A DNA stretch of 64,000 nucleotides. It comes from Prevotella communis (GTDB taxonomy: Bacteria; Bacteroidota; Bacteroidia; Bacteroidales; Bacteroidaceae). The translations under genes and the position numbers were made by a program. The stretch's first letter is position 1. Every line of letters starts with the position of its first letter. The notes below the pieces were generated by a model. That model saw nothing but the letters and a program-made list of their open reading frames with translations. It did not search any database and had not been told where the DNA came from. The stretch is from contig NZ_CP091792.1 of the NCBI RefSeq assembly GCF_022024115.1, positions 2,666,001-2,730,000 of the forward strand, read 5' to 3'. Shown in pieces: positions 14,858 to 24,444 of the stretch.

Positions 14858-15730
14858 ATGGCTTTGAAAATTGTTGTGCTGGCCAAGCAAGTGCCAGACA
14901 CCCGTAACGTGGGTAAGGACGCAATGACTGCCGAAGGCACCGTAAACCGTGCAGCCCTGCCCGCCATCTTCAATCCAGAAGATTTGAATGCCCTGGAGCA
15001 GGCCCTTCGCCTGAAGGAGCAGAACCCAGGCTCAACAGTAGGAATCCTCACGATGGGTCCTCCACGTGCAGGTGAGATTATCCGTCAGGGACTTTATCGT
15101 GGCGCTGATACTGGTTGGTTGCTGACCGACCGTCTCTTCGCCGGTGCTGATACCCTCGCTACTTCTTACGCATTGGCTACAGCCATCAAGAAGATTGGCG
15201 ATGTTGACATCGTGATTGGTGGTCGTCAGGCTATCGACGGTGATACCGCTCAGGTAGGTCCTCAGGTGGCTCAGAAGCTGGGTCTCAACCAGGTGACTTA
15301 TGCTGAGGAGGTTCTTTCAGTGAAGGATGGTAAGGCTACCATCAAGCGTGTGATCGACGGTGGTGTGGAGACTGTAGAGGCTCCTCTGCCAGTTGTGATT
15401 ACCGTGAACGGAAGTGCCGCTCCCTGTCGTCCCCAGAACGCTAAGCTGGTGATGAAGTACAAGCGCGCTACCTGTCCTATGGAGCGTCCAGCCGAGGGTA
15501 CTGCCTACGACTATCTGTACGACGAGCGCCCTGAGCTCACACTCAACCAGTGGAGCGTGGCCGATGTTGACGGCGATGTGAACCAGTGCGGTCTGAATGG
15601 CTCACCCACCAAGGTGAAGGCCATCAAGAACATCGTGTTCCAGGCTAAGGAGTCGAAGACTTTGACGGCTTCTGATGCTGATATCGAGGGAATGATCAAA
15701 GAATTGTTGGATGAGAAGATTATTGGTTAA
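14858..15730 (+). CDS. etfB: Electron transfer flavoprotein beta subunit
   Basis: 290 residues. The subunit binds AMP or a second flavin and, with EtfA, carries electrons from acyl-CoA dehydrogenases. The opening ALKIVVLAKQVPDT and the signature GRQAIDGDTAQVGPQVA are diagnostic of EtfB. It is the first gene of a three-gene operon with EtfA (7-base gap) and an acyl-CoA dehydrogenase (2-base gap). Codon use is strongly biased, suggesting high expression. Cytoplasmic. Confidence 0.93.
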   Translation: MALKIVVLAKQVPDTRNVGKDAMTAEGTVNRAALPAIFNPEDLNALEQALRLKEQNPGSTVGILTMGPPRAGEIIRQGLYRGADTGWLLTDRLFAGADTLATSYALATAIKKIGDVDIVIGGRQAIDGDTAQVGPQVAQKLGLNQVTYAEEVLSVKDGKATIKRVIDGGVETVEAPLPVVITVNGSAAPCRPQNAKLVMKYKRATCPMERPAEGTAYDYLYDERPELTLNQWSVADVDGDVNQCGLNGSPTKVKAIKNIVFQAKESKTLTASDADIEGMIKELLDEKIIG

Positions 15731-15737
15731 TTGAGAT

Positions 15738-16760
15738 ATGAACAACGTATTTGTATATTGCGAAATTGAAGGTACTCAGGTACAGGAAGTATCTCAGGAG
15801 CTGCTGACCAAGGGTCGTAAGCTCGCCAATGAACTCAAGGTTGAGCTCCACGCCATTGTTGCCGGTACTGGCATCAAGGGCAAGGTTGAGGATCAGATTC
15901 TGCCTTACGGTGTCGATAAGCTGTTTGTTTTCGATGCTAAGGACCTGTTCCCCTACACCTCAGCTCCCCACACTGATATTCTGGTGAACCTCTTCAAGGA
16001 GGAGCAGCCACAGATCTGCCTGATGGGTGCTACCGTGATTGGCCGTGACCTCGGTCCACGTGTATCATCATCCCTGACCTCTGGTCTGACTGCCGACTGC
16101 ACAGAGCTGGAGATTGGTCCCTTCGAGGATAAGAAGAACAACAAGACATACGAGAACCTGCTTTATCAGATTCGTCCTGCCTTCGGTGGTAACATCGTTG
16201 CTACCATCGTGAACCCCGACCACCGTCCACAGATGGCTACTGTACGCTCAGGCGTGATGCAGAAGGCCCTGTACGATGGCGAGTGCCGCAAGGAGGTTGT
16301 TTATCCTGAGGTAAGCAAGTATGTGAGCCCCGAGGCTTTCGTCGTAAAGGTTCTGGATCACCACGTAGAGGCTGCCAAGCACAACCTGAAGGGTGCGCCT
16401 ATCGTTGTAGCCGGTGGTTACGGTATGGGCTGCAAGGAGAACTTCGACCAGCTGTTCGAGTTGGCCAAGGTGCTGCATGGTGAGGTTGGTGGTTCTCGTG
16501 CCGCTGTTGATGCTGGCTGGCTGGATCACGACCGTCAGATTGGTCAGACTGGTGTTACCGTTCACCCCAAGGTGTACATCGCCTGTGGTATCTCTGGACA
16601 GATTCAGCACATCGCTGGTATGCAGGATTCTGGTATCATCATCAGCATCAACTCAGATCCCGATGCTCCTATCAACAAGATTGCCGACTACGTGATCGTT
16701 GGTACCGTTGAAGAGGTAGTTCCCAAACTCATTAAATACTATAAGCAAAATTCGAAGTAA
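15738..16760 (+). CDS. etfA: Electron transfer flavoprotein alpha subunit
   Basis: 340 residues. The C-terminal FAD domain is clear: GGSRAAVDAGWLDHDRQIGQ, TVHPKVYIACGISGQIQH and NSDPDAPINKIADYVIVG. It pairs with EtfB to form the ETF heterodimer. The position between EtfB and the acyl-CoA dehydrogenase indicates a dedicated electron path. Whether it transfers to the quinone pool or bifurcates cannot be told from the sequence. Confidence 0.93.
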   Translation: MNNVFVYCEIEGTQVQEVSQELLTKGRKLANELKVELHAIVAGTGIKGKVEDQILPYGVDKLFVFDAKDLFPYTSAPHTDILVNLFKEEQPQICLMGATVIGRDLGPRVSSSLTSGLTADCTELEIGPFEDKKNNKTYENLLYQIRPAFGGNIVATIVNPDHRPQMATVRSGVMQKALYDGECRKEVVYPEVSKYVSPEAFVVKVLDHHVEAAKHNLKGAPIVVAGGYGMGCKENFDQLFELAKVLHGEVGGSRAAVDAGWLDHDRQIGQTGVTVHPKVYIACGISGQIQHIAGMQDSGIIISINSDPDAPINKIADYVIVGTVEEVVPKLIKYYKQNSK

Positions 16761-16762
16761 TT

Positions 16763-18493
16763 ATGGCAAATTATTATAGCGATCATCCTGAGATCGGGTT
16801 CTACTTGAACCATCCCCTTATGGCTCGTATCGTTGAGCTGAAAGAAAAGGGTTTCGCTGATGCGAAAGAATATGACTACGCTCCCGTTGACCTGGGCGAT
16901 GCCATCGAGAACTACAAGCAGATTCTCGACATCACCGGCGACGTGGCTGCCAATATTATCGAGCCAAACTCTGAGAGCGTTGACCTCGAAGGTCCACACC
17001 TCGAGAACGGTCGTATGATCTACGCCTCTAAGACTTACGAGAACCTCGACGCCACCCGTAAGGCTGGTCTGTGGGGTGTTTCTATGCCTCGTCGTTACGG
17101 CGGTCTGAATCTGCCTAACACCGTGTTCTCTATGCTCTCTGAGATGATTTCTTCTGCCGATGCCGGTTTCCAGAACATCTGGAGCCTGCAGAGCTGTATC
17201 GACACTCTGTACGAGTTCGGTTCAGAGGAGCAGCGCCAGAAGTACATCCCCCGCGTTTGCGCTGGTGAGGGTATGAGTATGGACCTGACCGAGCCTGATG
17301 CTGGTTCTGACCTGCAGCGCGTGATGCTGAAGGCCACCTTCGACGAGAAGGAGAACTGCTGGCGTCTGAACGGTGTAAAGCGCTTCATCACCAATGGTGA
17401 TAGCGACATCCACCTCGTGCTGGCTCGTTCTGAGGAAGGCACCAAGGACGGACGTGGTCTGTCAATGTTCATCTACGACAAGCGTCAGGGCGGTGTTGAT
17501 GTTCGTCACATCGAGCACAAGCTGGGTATCCACGGCTCACCTACCTGTGAGCTCACTTATAAGAACGCTAAGGCAGAGCTCTGCGGTAGCACCCGTCTGG
17601 GACTTATCAAGTACGTGATGGCTCTGATGAACGGCGCCCGTCTGGGTATCGCTGCACAGAGTGTAGGTGTTGAGCAGGAGGCTTACAACGAGGGTCTGGC
17701 TTACGCCAAGGAGCGTCAGCAGTTTGGTGACAAGATCATCAACTTCCCCGCTGTTTACGACATGCTCAGTCGCATGAAGGCCAAGCTCGATGCTGGTCGT
17801 TCACTGCTGTACGAGACAGCCGCTTATGTGGATATCTACAAGTGCCTCGAGGACATCGAGCGCGACCGCAAACTCACTCCTGAGGAGAAGCAGGAGCTGA
17901 AGAAGTACCAGCGTCTGGCTGATGCCTTCACCCCACTGGCCAAGGGTATGAACTCTGAGTATGCCAACCAGAACGCCTACGATGCTATCAGCATCCACGG
18001 TGGTTCAGGCTTCATCATGGAGTACAAGAGCCAGCGCCTGTTCCGCGACGCCCGTATCTTCTCTATCTACGAGGGTACCACTCAGTTGCAGGTTGTAGCT
18101 GCTATCCGCTACATCACCAACGGCACTATGCTCAACAATATCAAGGAGATGCTCGCTGGTCTCGAGGTGAGCGACAGCCTGAAGAACCTGAAGGCACGCG
18201 TTGAGAAGCTCGTTCCCGTTTACGAGGAGGCTCTGAACAACGTGAAGGCTCTCGACAATCAGGATGCTCACGACTTCCTGGCTCGTCGTCTGTACGACAT
18301 GACTGCCGAGCTGGTGATGTCACTCCTGATCCTGCGCGACGCCACCAAGGCTCCTGAGCTCTTCGAGAAGAGTGCCAACGTATACGTTCGCATGGCCGAG
18401 GAGGATGTTCTCGGTAAGAGCGCTTACATCAAGGCATTCCAGGTAGAGGATCTGGCTAGCTTTAAGGCAAACGACGAAGAGACTGCTGAATAA
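16763..18493 (+). CDS. Acyl-CoA dehydrogenase family protein (long form)
   Basis: 576 residues, longer than the usual 380 because of an extra C-terminal helical domain. The core motifs are present: DLTEPDAGSDLQ (flavin and substrate binding), GIHGSPTCELTYKNA and IYEGTTQLQ near the catalytic Glu. It oxidises acyl-CoA and passes electrons to the ETF encoded directly upstream. Prevotella do not usually run beta-oxidation or butyrate synthesis, so the physiological substrate is open. The operon ends in a strong terminator at 18516. Confidence 0.9.
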   Translation: MANYYSDHPEIGFYLNHPLMARIVELKEKGFADAKEYDYAPVDLGDAIENYKQILDITGDVAANIIEPNSESVDLEGPHLENGRMIYASKTYENLDATRKAGLWGVSMPRRYGGLNLPNTVFSMLSEMISSADAGFQNIWSLQSCIDTLYEFGSEEQRQKYIPRVCAGEGMSMDLTEPDAGSDLQRVMLKATFDEKENCWRLNGVKRFITNGDSDIHLVLARSEEGTKDGRGLSMFIYDKRQGGVDVRHIEHKLGIHGSPTCELTYKNAKAELCGSTRLGLIKYVMALMNGARLGIAAQSVGVEQEAYNEGLAYAKERQQFGDKIINFPAVYDMLSRMKAKLDAGRSLLYETAAYVDIYKCLEDIERDRKLTPEEKQELKKYQRLADAFTPLAKGMNSEYANQNAYDAISIHGGSGFIMEYKSQRLFRDARIFSIYEGTTQLQVVAAIRYITNGTMLNNIKEMLAGLEVSDSLKNLKARVEKLVPVYEEALNNVKALDNQDAHDFLARRLYDMTAELVMSLLILRDATKAPELFEKSANVYVRMAEEDVLGKSAYIKAFQVEDLASFKANDEETAE

Positions 18494-18515
18494 GCAATCA
18501 CGATATCAAAAAAGA

Positions 18516-18547
18516 ATGAGCATCCTTTGCAGGGTGCTCATTTTTTT
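18516..18547 (+). terminator. Rho-independent terminator of the etf operon
   Basis: ATGAGCATCC-TTTGCA-GGGTGCTCAT followed by seven T. Convergent with the gene ending at 18569. Confidence 0.9.
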
Positions 18548-18568
18548 ATGCTTTGAGAAGTGAATCCG

Positions 18569-20137
18569 TCAACGCTTGGGATTCACGAAGATATCAAACT
18601 CCTCCTGATAGGCCGGCGACTGGATAGAGAGCAGATTGAGCACGGAGTGGAAGATATAGTGCTGTTCCAGCACCGCTGGCAGGTCCTGCTTATAGGTCCT
18701 GAAATTATCTGAAGTCCAGACAAAGAACGGAATCTCGTACTGCTCCCTGGGTGCAAGTTTCATGGGCAGGCCATGCATAAACATCTTGTTCTCACCCAGT
18801 GACTCACCATGGTCAGAGATGAAAATCATGGCACGCTTCCAGCCTTTCATCGTCTGCAGGGTGTCGATAAGACCATTGAGGAGATAGTCTGTATAGCGGA
18901 TGCTATTATCGTAGGCATTGACAAGACGGTCCACATGCTTCTCGCCCTCCTCCACATTCTGGGCTACGGGCTTGTAGGCCTCGAACTCTTTGGGATATTT
19001 CTTGGCATACTGAGGACCGTGGCTGGTGCTGGTGTGCAGGATAATCAGCACCTTGTTCTTGGGACTTGACTCAATACGCTGACGGAGGCCAGCAAAGAGG
19101 ATTCCGTCATAGTTGCCATCCACATCGGGATACATATCAGCCAGTTCGGAGTCTGTCAGGTATTCATCGATATGGATAGGCGGTTCTCCCCAGTTAGAGG
19201 TACGCCACGACACATCCACACCCGTACGGAAAGCATAGTTGGGCAGCAGTTCGTAGAGGTCGCCACAATCCTTCGGCTCCAGGATAGCCTTGGTGCCAGC
19301 CGTGGTATAGGTAGCACACGACTGGGTCTGGAACACCTTCAGTTTCTGCTGTTTCGACAGCAGCGGATTGGTGTCACGCTTGTAGCCATAGAGCTGGAAA
19401 TTGGCTTTTCTGGCCGACTCGCCAATGACGAGCACCACCACAGCCTTCTCGTTGTCCGTAATCTTGCCATCGGGCAGTTTGATTTCCTCGGCCTGCTCGT
19501 CCTGCATAAAGCTGATGACGCGGCAGGTATTGGCGATATACGACCAGGGCTGCAGCAAGCCACCCAGTTCGGTGTCGTGCTGACTGATAAAAAGCGTCTG
19601 GTTGATGTTGAGCAATGCCACGACAAGGATAATGGCCAGGGAACTGCCGCAATAGACGGCCAGTTTCTTCACCTTGCCAATGACGACGGGCTGGAACAGG
19701 CAGAACAAGGCCGGCAGGATGCCGAAGACAAAGATGAACAGCCACAGCGACCAGCTGAAGAAGCCGGAAGCCTCAGAATATCGGGTGTTGAACACATTCT
19801 CGATGGTGGTGGCATCGATATAGACGCTGTAGGTCAGGATGAAATAGACGGCCGTGGCATTGATAACAGCCATGATGGCCATCAGGATGCGGCCTACAAT
19901 TCTCAGGCAGAACATAGCCAGACAGGCCATCATGAAGTTGAGCACCAGCATGATAATCACCAGTGACACCGTCAGCCAGGTAACACCCAACGGACTTTCG
20001 TTGCTGTTGTCGATGACAAACCGGAAGAATGGTATGTTGTAGAGCAGCAGTGTGCCTATACTGACGATACTCGAGAATGCAAAAAGCGAAAGGGGGCGTC
20101 GGAACACCTTTTTCACCTGTTCAAATAAAGCTATCAT
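18569..20137 (-). CDS. Phosphoethanolamine transferase (EptA/sulfatase superfamily)
   Basis: 522 residues. Five membrane segments in the first 190 residues are followed by a periplasmic alkaline-phosphatase-fold domain. VVLVIGESARKANFQLYGY carries the metal-binding Glu and upstream of ATYTTAGTKA, the predicted phospho-Thr nucleophile. ISDHGESLGE and HGLPMKLAP are the other metal ligands. Family members transfer phosphoethanolamine to lipid A or core sugars at the outer face of the inner membrane. The start overlaps the stop of the PAP2 phosphatase gene by four bases, so the two act as a pair in lipid A remodelling. Confidence 0.88.
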   Translation of the reverse strand: MIALFEQVKKVFRRPLSLFAFSSIVSIGTLLLYNIPFFRFVIDNSNESPLGVTWLTVSLVIIMLVLNFMMACLAMFCLRIVGRILMAIMAVINATAVYFILTYSVYIDATTIENVFNTRYSEASGFFSWSLWLFIFVFGILPALFCLFQPVVIGKVKKLAVYCGSSLAIILVVALLNINQTLFISQHDTELGGLLQPWSYIANTCRVISFMQDEQAEEIKLPDGKITDNEKAVVVLVIGESARKANFQLYGYKRDTNPLLSKQQKLKVFQTQSCATYTTAGTKAILEPKDCGDLYELLPNYAFRTGVDVSWRTSNWGEPPIHIDEYLTDSELADMYPDVDGNYDGILFAGLRQRIESSPKNKVLIILHTSTSHGPQYAKKYPKEFEAYKPVAQNVEEGEKHVDRLVNAYDNSIRYTDYLLNGLIDTLQTMKGWKRAMIFISDHGESLGENKMFMHGLPMKLAPREQYEIPFFVWTSDNFRTYKQDLPAVLEQHYIFHSVLNLLSIQSPAYQEEFDIFVNPKR

Positions 20138-20826
20138 TTTGTCTCTTCTTTTTTAAGTTTCAATACTTTGTTCCTGCACAGCCAGAACATCAGGAAGGGG
20201 GTGGTAAAGCCGATGATGCTGCCTACACACACATCCGACAGGAAGTGCTGGGAAAGATAGACGCGCGAATAGGCACCCATGGCTGCAAGAACCAGCAACG
20301 CCACCAGCGCCACGTCAAACAGGATCTGGTTCCTGAGCGTTTTCAATGCATCCTTCCGGCTAAAGAAATACGCCAGCACAATGACGCTGCAGGTACAGAA
20401 CATGAAGAACGTAGAGGCGTGGCCTGAGGGAAAGGAATTACTGTGGTGCATATCCACGCCCTGAACCAAAGGCAATACCAGGTCGGGATAATCCTCGAAT
20501 ACGCTCACAGGACGGGGGTTGCTGATCGTGTGCTTCAGGATTTGCAGGATGGTACCTCCCGTCAGCTCACACATCGCAAAGAAAAGCGTCATCTTGTTGC
20601 GCTTCCACAACGAGGGCAGGAAAGCCAGGACATACAAGGGCCACTCCGCCATCAGGGTATAGAATTTAAAGAAAAAATCCAGGACGCCTGAATGAAAGGA
20701 GTTGAGCATCAGGTGTAGTTCCGGTTTCGGATATATATACATCATTACGAGTATAGCCGTCAGCAATAACAAGTATGGTATGACATAGAGGGATACCAGT
20801 CTAATTAAAACGCTCTTGTTAATCAT
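20134..20826 (-). CDS. PAP2-family membrane phosphatase (LpxF-like lipid A phosphatase)
   Basis: 230 residues with about six membrane segments. All three PAP2 motifs are intact: KHTISNPRP, the PSGH motif in SFPSGHAST, and SRVYLSQHFLSDV. Bacteroidota LpxF enzymes of this class remove the lipid A 4'-phosphate at the periplasmic face. Together with the coupled EptA-type gene downstream, the likely outcome is underphosphorylated, phosphoethanolamine-bearing lipid A. An undecaprenyl pyrophosphate phosphatase or another lipid phosphatase cannot be excluded. Confidence 0.8.
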   Translation of the reverse strand: MINKSVLIRLVSLYVIPYLLLLTAILVMMYIYPKPELHLMLNSFHSGVLDFFFKFYTLMAEWPLYVLAFLPSLWKRNKMTLFFAMCELTGGTILQILKHTISNPRPVSVFEDYPDLVLPLVQGVDMHHSNSFPSGHASTFFMFCTCSVIVLAYFFSRKDALKTLRNQILFDVALVALLVLAAMGAYSRVYLSQHFLSDVCVGSIIGFTTPFLMFWLCRNKVLKLKKEETK

Positions 20827-20927
20827 TATCTTTTCTTTGCAAAAATGTTTTATTGTTTAACTTTAAATACCAACATTATTTCATCGATGTAGTAGCAGAT
20901 TTTTGCATAAATTGTAGTTTTAGAGTG

Positions 20928-20935
20928 CAAAATTA
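20928..20935 (-). promoter_or_regulatory. Promoter of the lipid A modification operon
   Basis: TAATTTTG on the minus strand, about 100 bases before the PAP2 start. Confidence 0.55.
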
Positions 20936-21030
20936 ACATTTTTATTTCAAATGTCGGCACATTACGCTAAAAAAATGTCATGAGAGGACGAAATTCCACG
21001 CATATTCGTATCAATGTCGGTTTTTTTATT

Positions 21031-21038
21031 TATATTTG
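21031..21038 (+). promoter_or_regulatory. Promoter -7 box TATATTTG for the semiSWEET gene
   Basis: Exact TAnnTTTG, 30 bases before the ATG. Confidence 0.65.
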
Positions 21039-21067
21039 CACACTGAATAACATTATTTTCAACTACT

Positions 21068-21349
21068 ATGGAACATGAGCTTTTATTTCAAATCTTTGGT
21101 TGGCTGGGTAGCCTCGGACTGATTTTCGGTTATCTGCCTCAGGCCATACAAACCATCAGGACACGAAATACTGACGGTATTTCCCTGCCAGGCTTCATCA
21201 TGATGTCAATAGGCAGCATCTGTTTCATGAGCCAGGGATTAATGCTGGGCCGTTCTGGTATCTTCATCTTCACAACCAACGTCATCACAGCAACCTGTGC
21301 GGTGATTATCTTTGTTATCAAGATGAAGAATGACTATTTTAAGAAATAA
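21068..21349 (+). CDS. SemiSWEET family (PQ-loop) sugar transporter
   Basis: 93 residues with three membrane segments, the right size for a semiSWEET, which works as a dimer of three-helix bundles. The PQ-loop is visible as GYLPQAIQTIRTRNTDGIS. Family members facilitate passive movement of sugars across the inner membrane. It is a monocistronic gene convergent with purN. Substrate cannot be inferred. Confidence 0.88.
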   Translation: MEHELLFQIFGWLGSLGLIFGYLPQAIQTIRTRNTDGISLPGFIMMSIGSICFMSQGLMLGRSGIFIFTTNVITATCAVIIFVIKMKNDYFKK

Positions 21350-21380
21350 GGAGTTAAGAGGTAGACGATAAAACGAGCTG

Positions 21381-21959
21381 TTAGAAAGTCTCGTTCAATG
21401 CACGCAAGATGACCAACGGATAGTATTTCATCTCCAACGCGTGCTCTTTCTCAGAGATCGTATCCGCAGAATCCTCTGGCGAGAGCGCCACACGATACTG
21501 GGCAATGATATCGCCTCCATCACAAACGGGTGTGACCCAATGAACAGTCATACCCGTCTCTGTCTCTCCTGCAGCCTTCACGGCCTCGTGTACATGATGT
21601 CCCCACATGCCCTTGCCACCAAATTTCGGCAACAGCGAGGGGTGAATATTCACGATGCGACGCGGAAAGGCCTCGATTAAGAAATCAGGTACTAAAGGAA
21701 GAAAACCTGCCAATACAATGAAGTCGATAGCATATTGCTGCAGTAAGGGCATCATCACCGCCTCATCATTCAACTCTGCTTTTGTGACGATCTGAACAGG
21801 CACGCCCAACTTCAGAGCTTTTCCAAGCACAGGAGCCTCTGCCTTATTGCTGACAACCAAGGCCGTGCAAACCTCATCAGAATCCTTAAAATATCGGATG
21901 ATATTCTCACAATTTGTACCACCTCCAGATGCGAAAATGGCTATGTTGACTTTCTTCAT
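21381..21959 (-). CDS. purN: Phosphoribosylglycinamide formyltransferase
   Basis: 192 residues. It transfers a formyl group from 10-formyl-tetrahydrofolate to GAR in purine synthesis. MKKVNIAIFASGGGTNCENI gives the phosphate-binding loop; VNIHPSLLPKFGGKGMWG carries the catalytic Asn and His, and CDGGDIIAQ the catalytic Asp. The start at 21959 is chosen because the promoter lies inside the longer in-frame extension. Cytoplasmic. Confidence 0.95.
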   Translation of the reverse strand: MKKVNIAIFASGGGTNCENIIRYFKDSDEVCTALVVSNKAEAPVLGKALKLGVPVQIVTKAELNDEAVMMPLLQQYAIDFIVLAGFLPLVPDFLIEAFPRRIVNIHPSLLPKFGGKGMWGHHVHEAVKAAGETETGMTVHWVTPVCDGGDIIAQYRVALSPEDSADTISEKEHALEMKYYPLVILRALNETF

Positions 21960-21986
21960 TTTTATGCTCTTCTCAAAATTTAAGTG

Positions 21987-21994
21987 CAAAGGTA
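21987..21994 (-). promoter_or_regulatory. Promoter -7 box TACCTTTG for purN
   Basis: Exact TAnnTTTG on the minus strand, 28 bases before the start. Confidence 0.75.
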
Positions 21995-22165
21995 CAGAAA
22001 TAATTTCATTTTCCTGCAATCTCTACACCTATTTTCCCCCATCATGAAGGAAACTATTCACAAAATTGCATAACTATCGAAATCATTTTCAGATGGTACC
22101 AAATTATCATGTCATCAACATTCGTTAAATTTAGACAACTATTACTCTTTTTCGGAAATATTTCG

Positions 22166-22173
22166 TATCTTTG
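22166..22173 (+). promoter_or_regulatory. Promoter -7 box TATCTTTG for the TPR histidine kinase
   Basis: Exact TAnnTTTG, 43 bases before the ATG. Confidence 0.7.
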
Positions 22174-22215
22174 CCGCAAATATAAATAAACACGGATTTT
22201 ACTTTAAACTATAAA

Positions 22216-24273
22216 ATGCTAAGACCACGATTAATACCTATACTTATATGGATTACTGTTGTCGCCATTACAATGCCACTCATCAGCTGTGAAAACAGCG
22301 ACGAACAGGCTGCACTTAATGACGCCATCAAGATGATAACAGATGCTTCCCAGCAGAAAGACTTCAGTCGTATGCAGGTATTAGCCGACAGTCTGGGAAA
22401 GGAAAAAGTGCTGAGCGAGGCTGAAAGTTATTTCTGGCAGGGCTTTGCCTACTATCGCATGTCGCAGGTACATACAGCCGAATTTTACTGGAAAGAAGCT
22501 ATGGCAGCTATTGAAAGCTCTGATGATCCTGCAGATCTGGATACTTATGCCCGTTCGGCCAGTTATCTGGCAGGACTACATATTCGCTATTACAACTTCC
22601 AAAGTGCCAGTCAGGTGGTGAGAAATGCTCTGGAGCATTTGAACTACCACCATTACACTGCGACGAGCGACTATACCAATCTGCTTGTCTTCGCAGGATG
22701 CTGCAGGAGACATTTCAACATAGAGGACGAAGAGGTGCCCCAACTTTTCGAACAAGCATTCCAGCGACATCTGGAATACATTGCCAAAGAACAGAACCGC
22801 GAGACGTATCACGATGCCGCAGTGGGGGTTATCAATATCACCTACGGTTGGCTCAGCGAGAAGAAATATGAAAAGGGGCTATTCTGGAACCAACGCTTTA
22901 GTAAACTGATTAGTGAGTACAAACAGTTATTTCCGGATGATTCGACATATATCGATAAGCAGCAAGCCCGCTGCTATATCTTTGAGGCCATCGGACTTGA
23001 AGGCATCGGTAAAATTCACGAAGCAGAAAATACTTTTACGGCTTTTCAGCAATCTAACTTTGCAAACACCGACGAAGGCCAGCTGGATGCCAGCGACTAT
23101 TTGGCGATGTCGGGCAAATGGCATGCTGCTGCCAGAATACTGCGCAATCTCGACAACATCTTTATTCATGCCCAATCGGGGTACTCACTGGATGATATCC
23201 AGAAATATTTGCTGAAGAAGTATCGCGTTAACCTGATGACTGGACAGCTCGATTCTGCCAGTGTTGTAGCCAATCAGATTTGTCAGCGACTGGACTCCGC
23301 TATTATCAAGTCGCAATGGATTGACTCTGACGAGCAGGAGACAATACGACAGAAGGAGGAACAGATACTGCAACAACAGGAACATTTGTCAAAGGCACGT
23401 ATTATGTCGCTCATAGCTGCGATTATCGTCATCACAGTTTTCTTCTCTGTCTATACTTACTTCCGTCACAGAGCCGAACGCCGTCTGGCAGCCGCCAATG
23501 CCCAGTTGGAACAGAAGAACGAGCAACTGGCCATTGCCAATGCACATGCTGAGGAATCAGCCAGGATGAAGACCTGTTTCATACAACAGATGTCGCACGA
23601 GATACGCACGCCACTGAATATTCTATCGGGCTTTACGCAGGTAATCACCACCCCCGGTATGGAATTGGATGATGCCACTCGACTGGATATCAACAGCAAG
23701 ATAACCGAAAACACCGATCGTATCACCTCGTTGGTCAACAAGATGCTTGAACTGTCTGAGGTAAGCAGTAAAAGCATCATTGATCGCACAGACAACGTAC
23801 CCATCGTTCAAATTGCCACCCAAGCCATCGACGAGTCGGGCATCTGCAACGCAGAGCATCTGACATTCGACCTTCAACTGTCACCTGAAACCGAGAATAT
23901 GTATCTGCAGACAAACCTGCGAGCTGCCACCCGCGCGCTGACACTGCTGCTCGACAACGCGAAGAAGTTTACTCACGATGCCGAAGCACGACTCCAGCAT
24001 AATACAAATGGGAACTTAGGGGAGAAGAAAAAAGTGGTCATGAAGGTTACGTCTGATCACGACAAAACGGTGTTTACCATTGAAGACACAGGCATAGGGG
24101 TGCCGCCAGAAGACGCAGAGCGAATTTTCGAAGAATTCATACAACTCGATGAATACTATGACGGAACAGGCATAGGGCTCACGATAGCACGCTCACTGGC
24201 ACGCCGCCTTGGGGGGGACATTCATCTTGACACCAGTTATACAAATGGTGCCCGTTTTGTGATGGAGATTTAG
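22216..24273 (+). CDS. Lipoprotein-type TPR sensor histidine kinase
   Basis: 685 residues. The N-terminus has a lipobox-like signal (ITMPLISC). Residues about 35-390 are tetratricopeptide-like helical repeats in the periplasm. One membrane segment follows (about 396-416, IMSLIAAIIVITVFFSVYTY), then a short coiled coil and the kinase core. The core has H-box FIQQMSHEIRTPLN (His near 461), N-box DNAKKFTH, G1 EDTGIGVP and G2 GTGIGLTIA. No receiver domain is fused and no response regulator is adjacent, so it is an orphan kinase. A Cys in the signal region with a downstream membrane anchor is odd and could be coincidental. Confidence 0.88.
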   Translation: MLRPRLIPILIWITVVAITMPLISCENSDEQAALNDAIKMITDASQQKDFSRMQVLADSLGKEKVLSEAESYFWQGFAYYRMSQVHTAEFYWKEAMAAIESSDDPADLDTYARSASYLAGLHIRYYNFQSASQVVRNALEHLNYHHYTATSDYTNLLVFAGCCRRHFNIEDEEVPQLFEQAFQRHLEYIAKEQNRETYHDAAVGVINITYGWLSEKKYEKGLFWNQRFSKLISEYKQLFPDDSTYIDKQQARCYIFEAIGLEGIGKIHEAENTFTAFQQSNFANTDEGQLDASDYLAMSGKWHAAARILRNLDNIFIHAQSGYSLDDIQKYLLKKYRVNLMTGQLDSASVVANQICQRLDSAIIKSQWIDSDEQETIRQKEEQILQQQEHLSKARIMSLIAAIIVITVFFSVYTYFRHRAERRLAAANAQLEQKNEQLAIANAHAEESARMKTCFIQQMSHEIRTPLNILSGFTQVITTPGMELDDATRLDINSKITENTDRITSLVNKMLELSEVSSKSIIDRTDNVPIVQIATQAIDESGICNAEHLTFDLQLSPETENMYLQTNLRAATRALTLLLDNAKKFTHDAEARLQHNTNGNLGEKKKVVMKVTSDHDKTVFTIEDTGIGVPPEDAERIFEEFIQLDEYYDGTGIGLTIARSLARRLGGDIHLDTSYTNGARFVMEI

Positions 24274-24402
24274 CAACAGCCATACTCCACAAATCACACG
24301 TTATATTCTTCAAGTACCTTTTTCATCATTCTATCTTGATGTGTACTATATCCCGGGATAAAAATATATCTGTTTTCCTTTTGTATTTAGCCCGACTTTT
24401 AG

Positions 24403-24410
24403 TACCTTTG
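24403..24410 (+). promoter_or_regulatory. Promoter -7 box TACCTTTG for pgi
   Basis: Exact TAnnTTTG with TTTTG about 19 bases upstream; 34 bases before the ATG. Confidence 0.75.
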
Positions 24411-24444
24411 CACAAGATTTTGAAATATCTAACTATATAAATAT

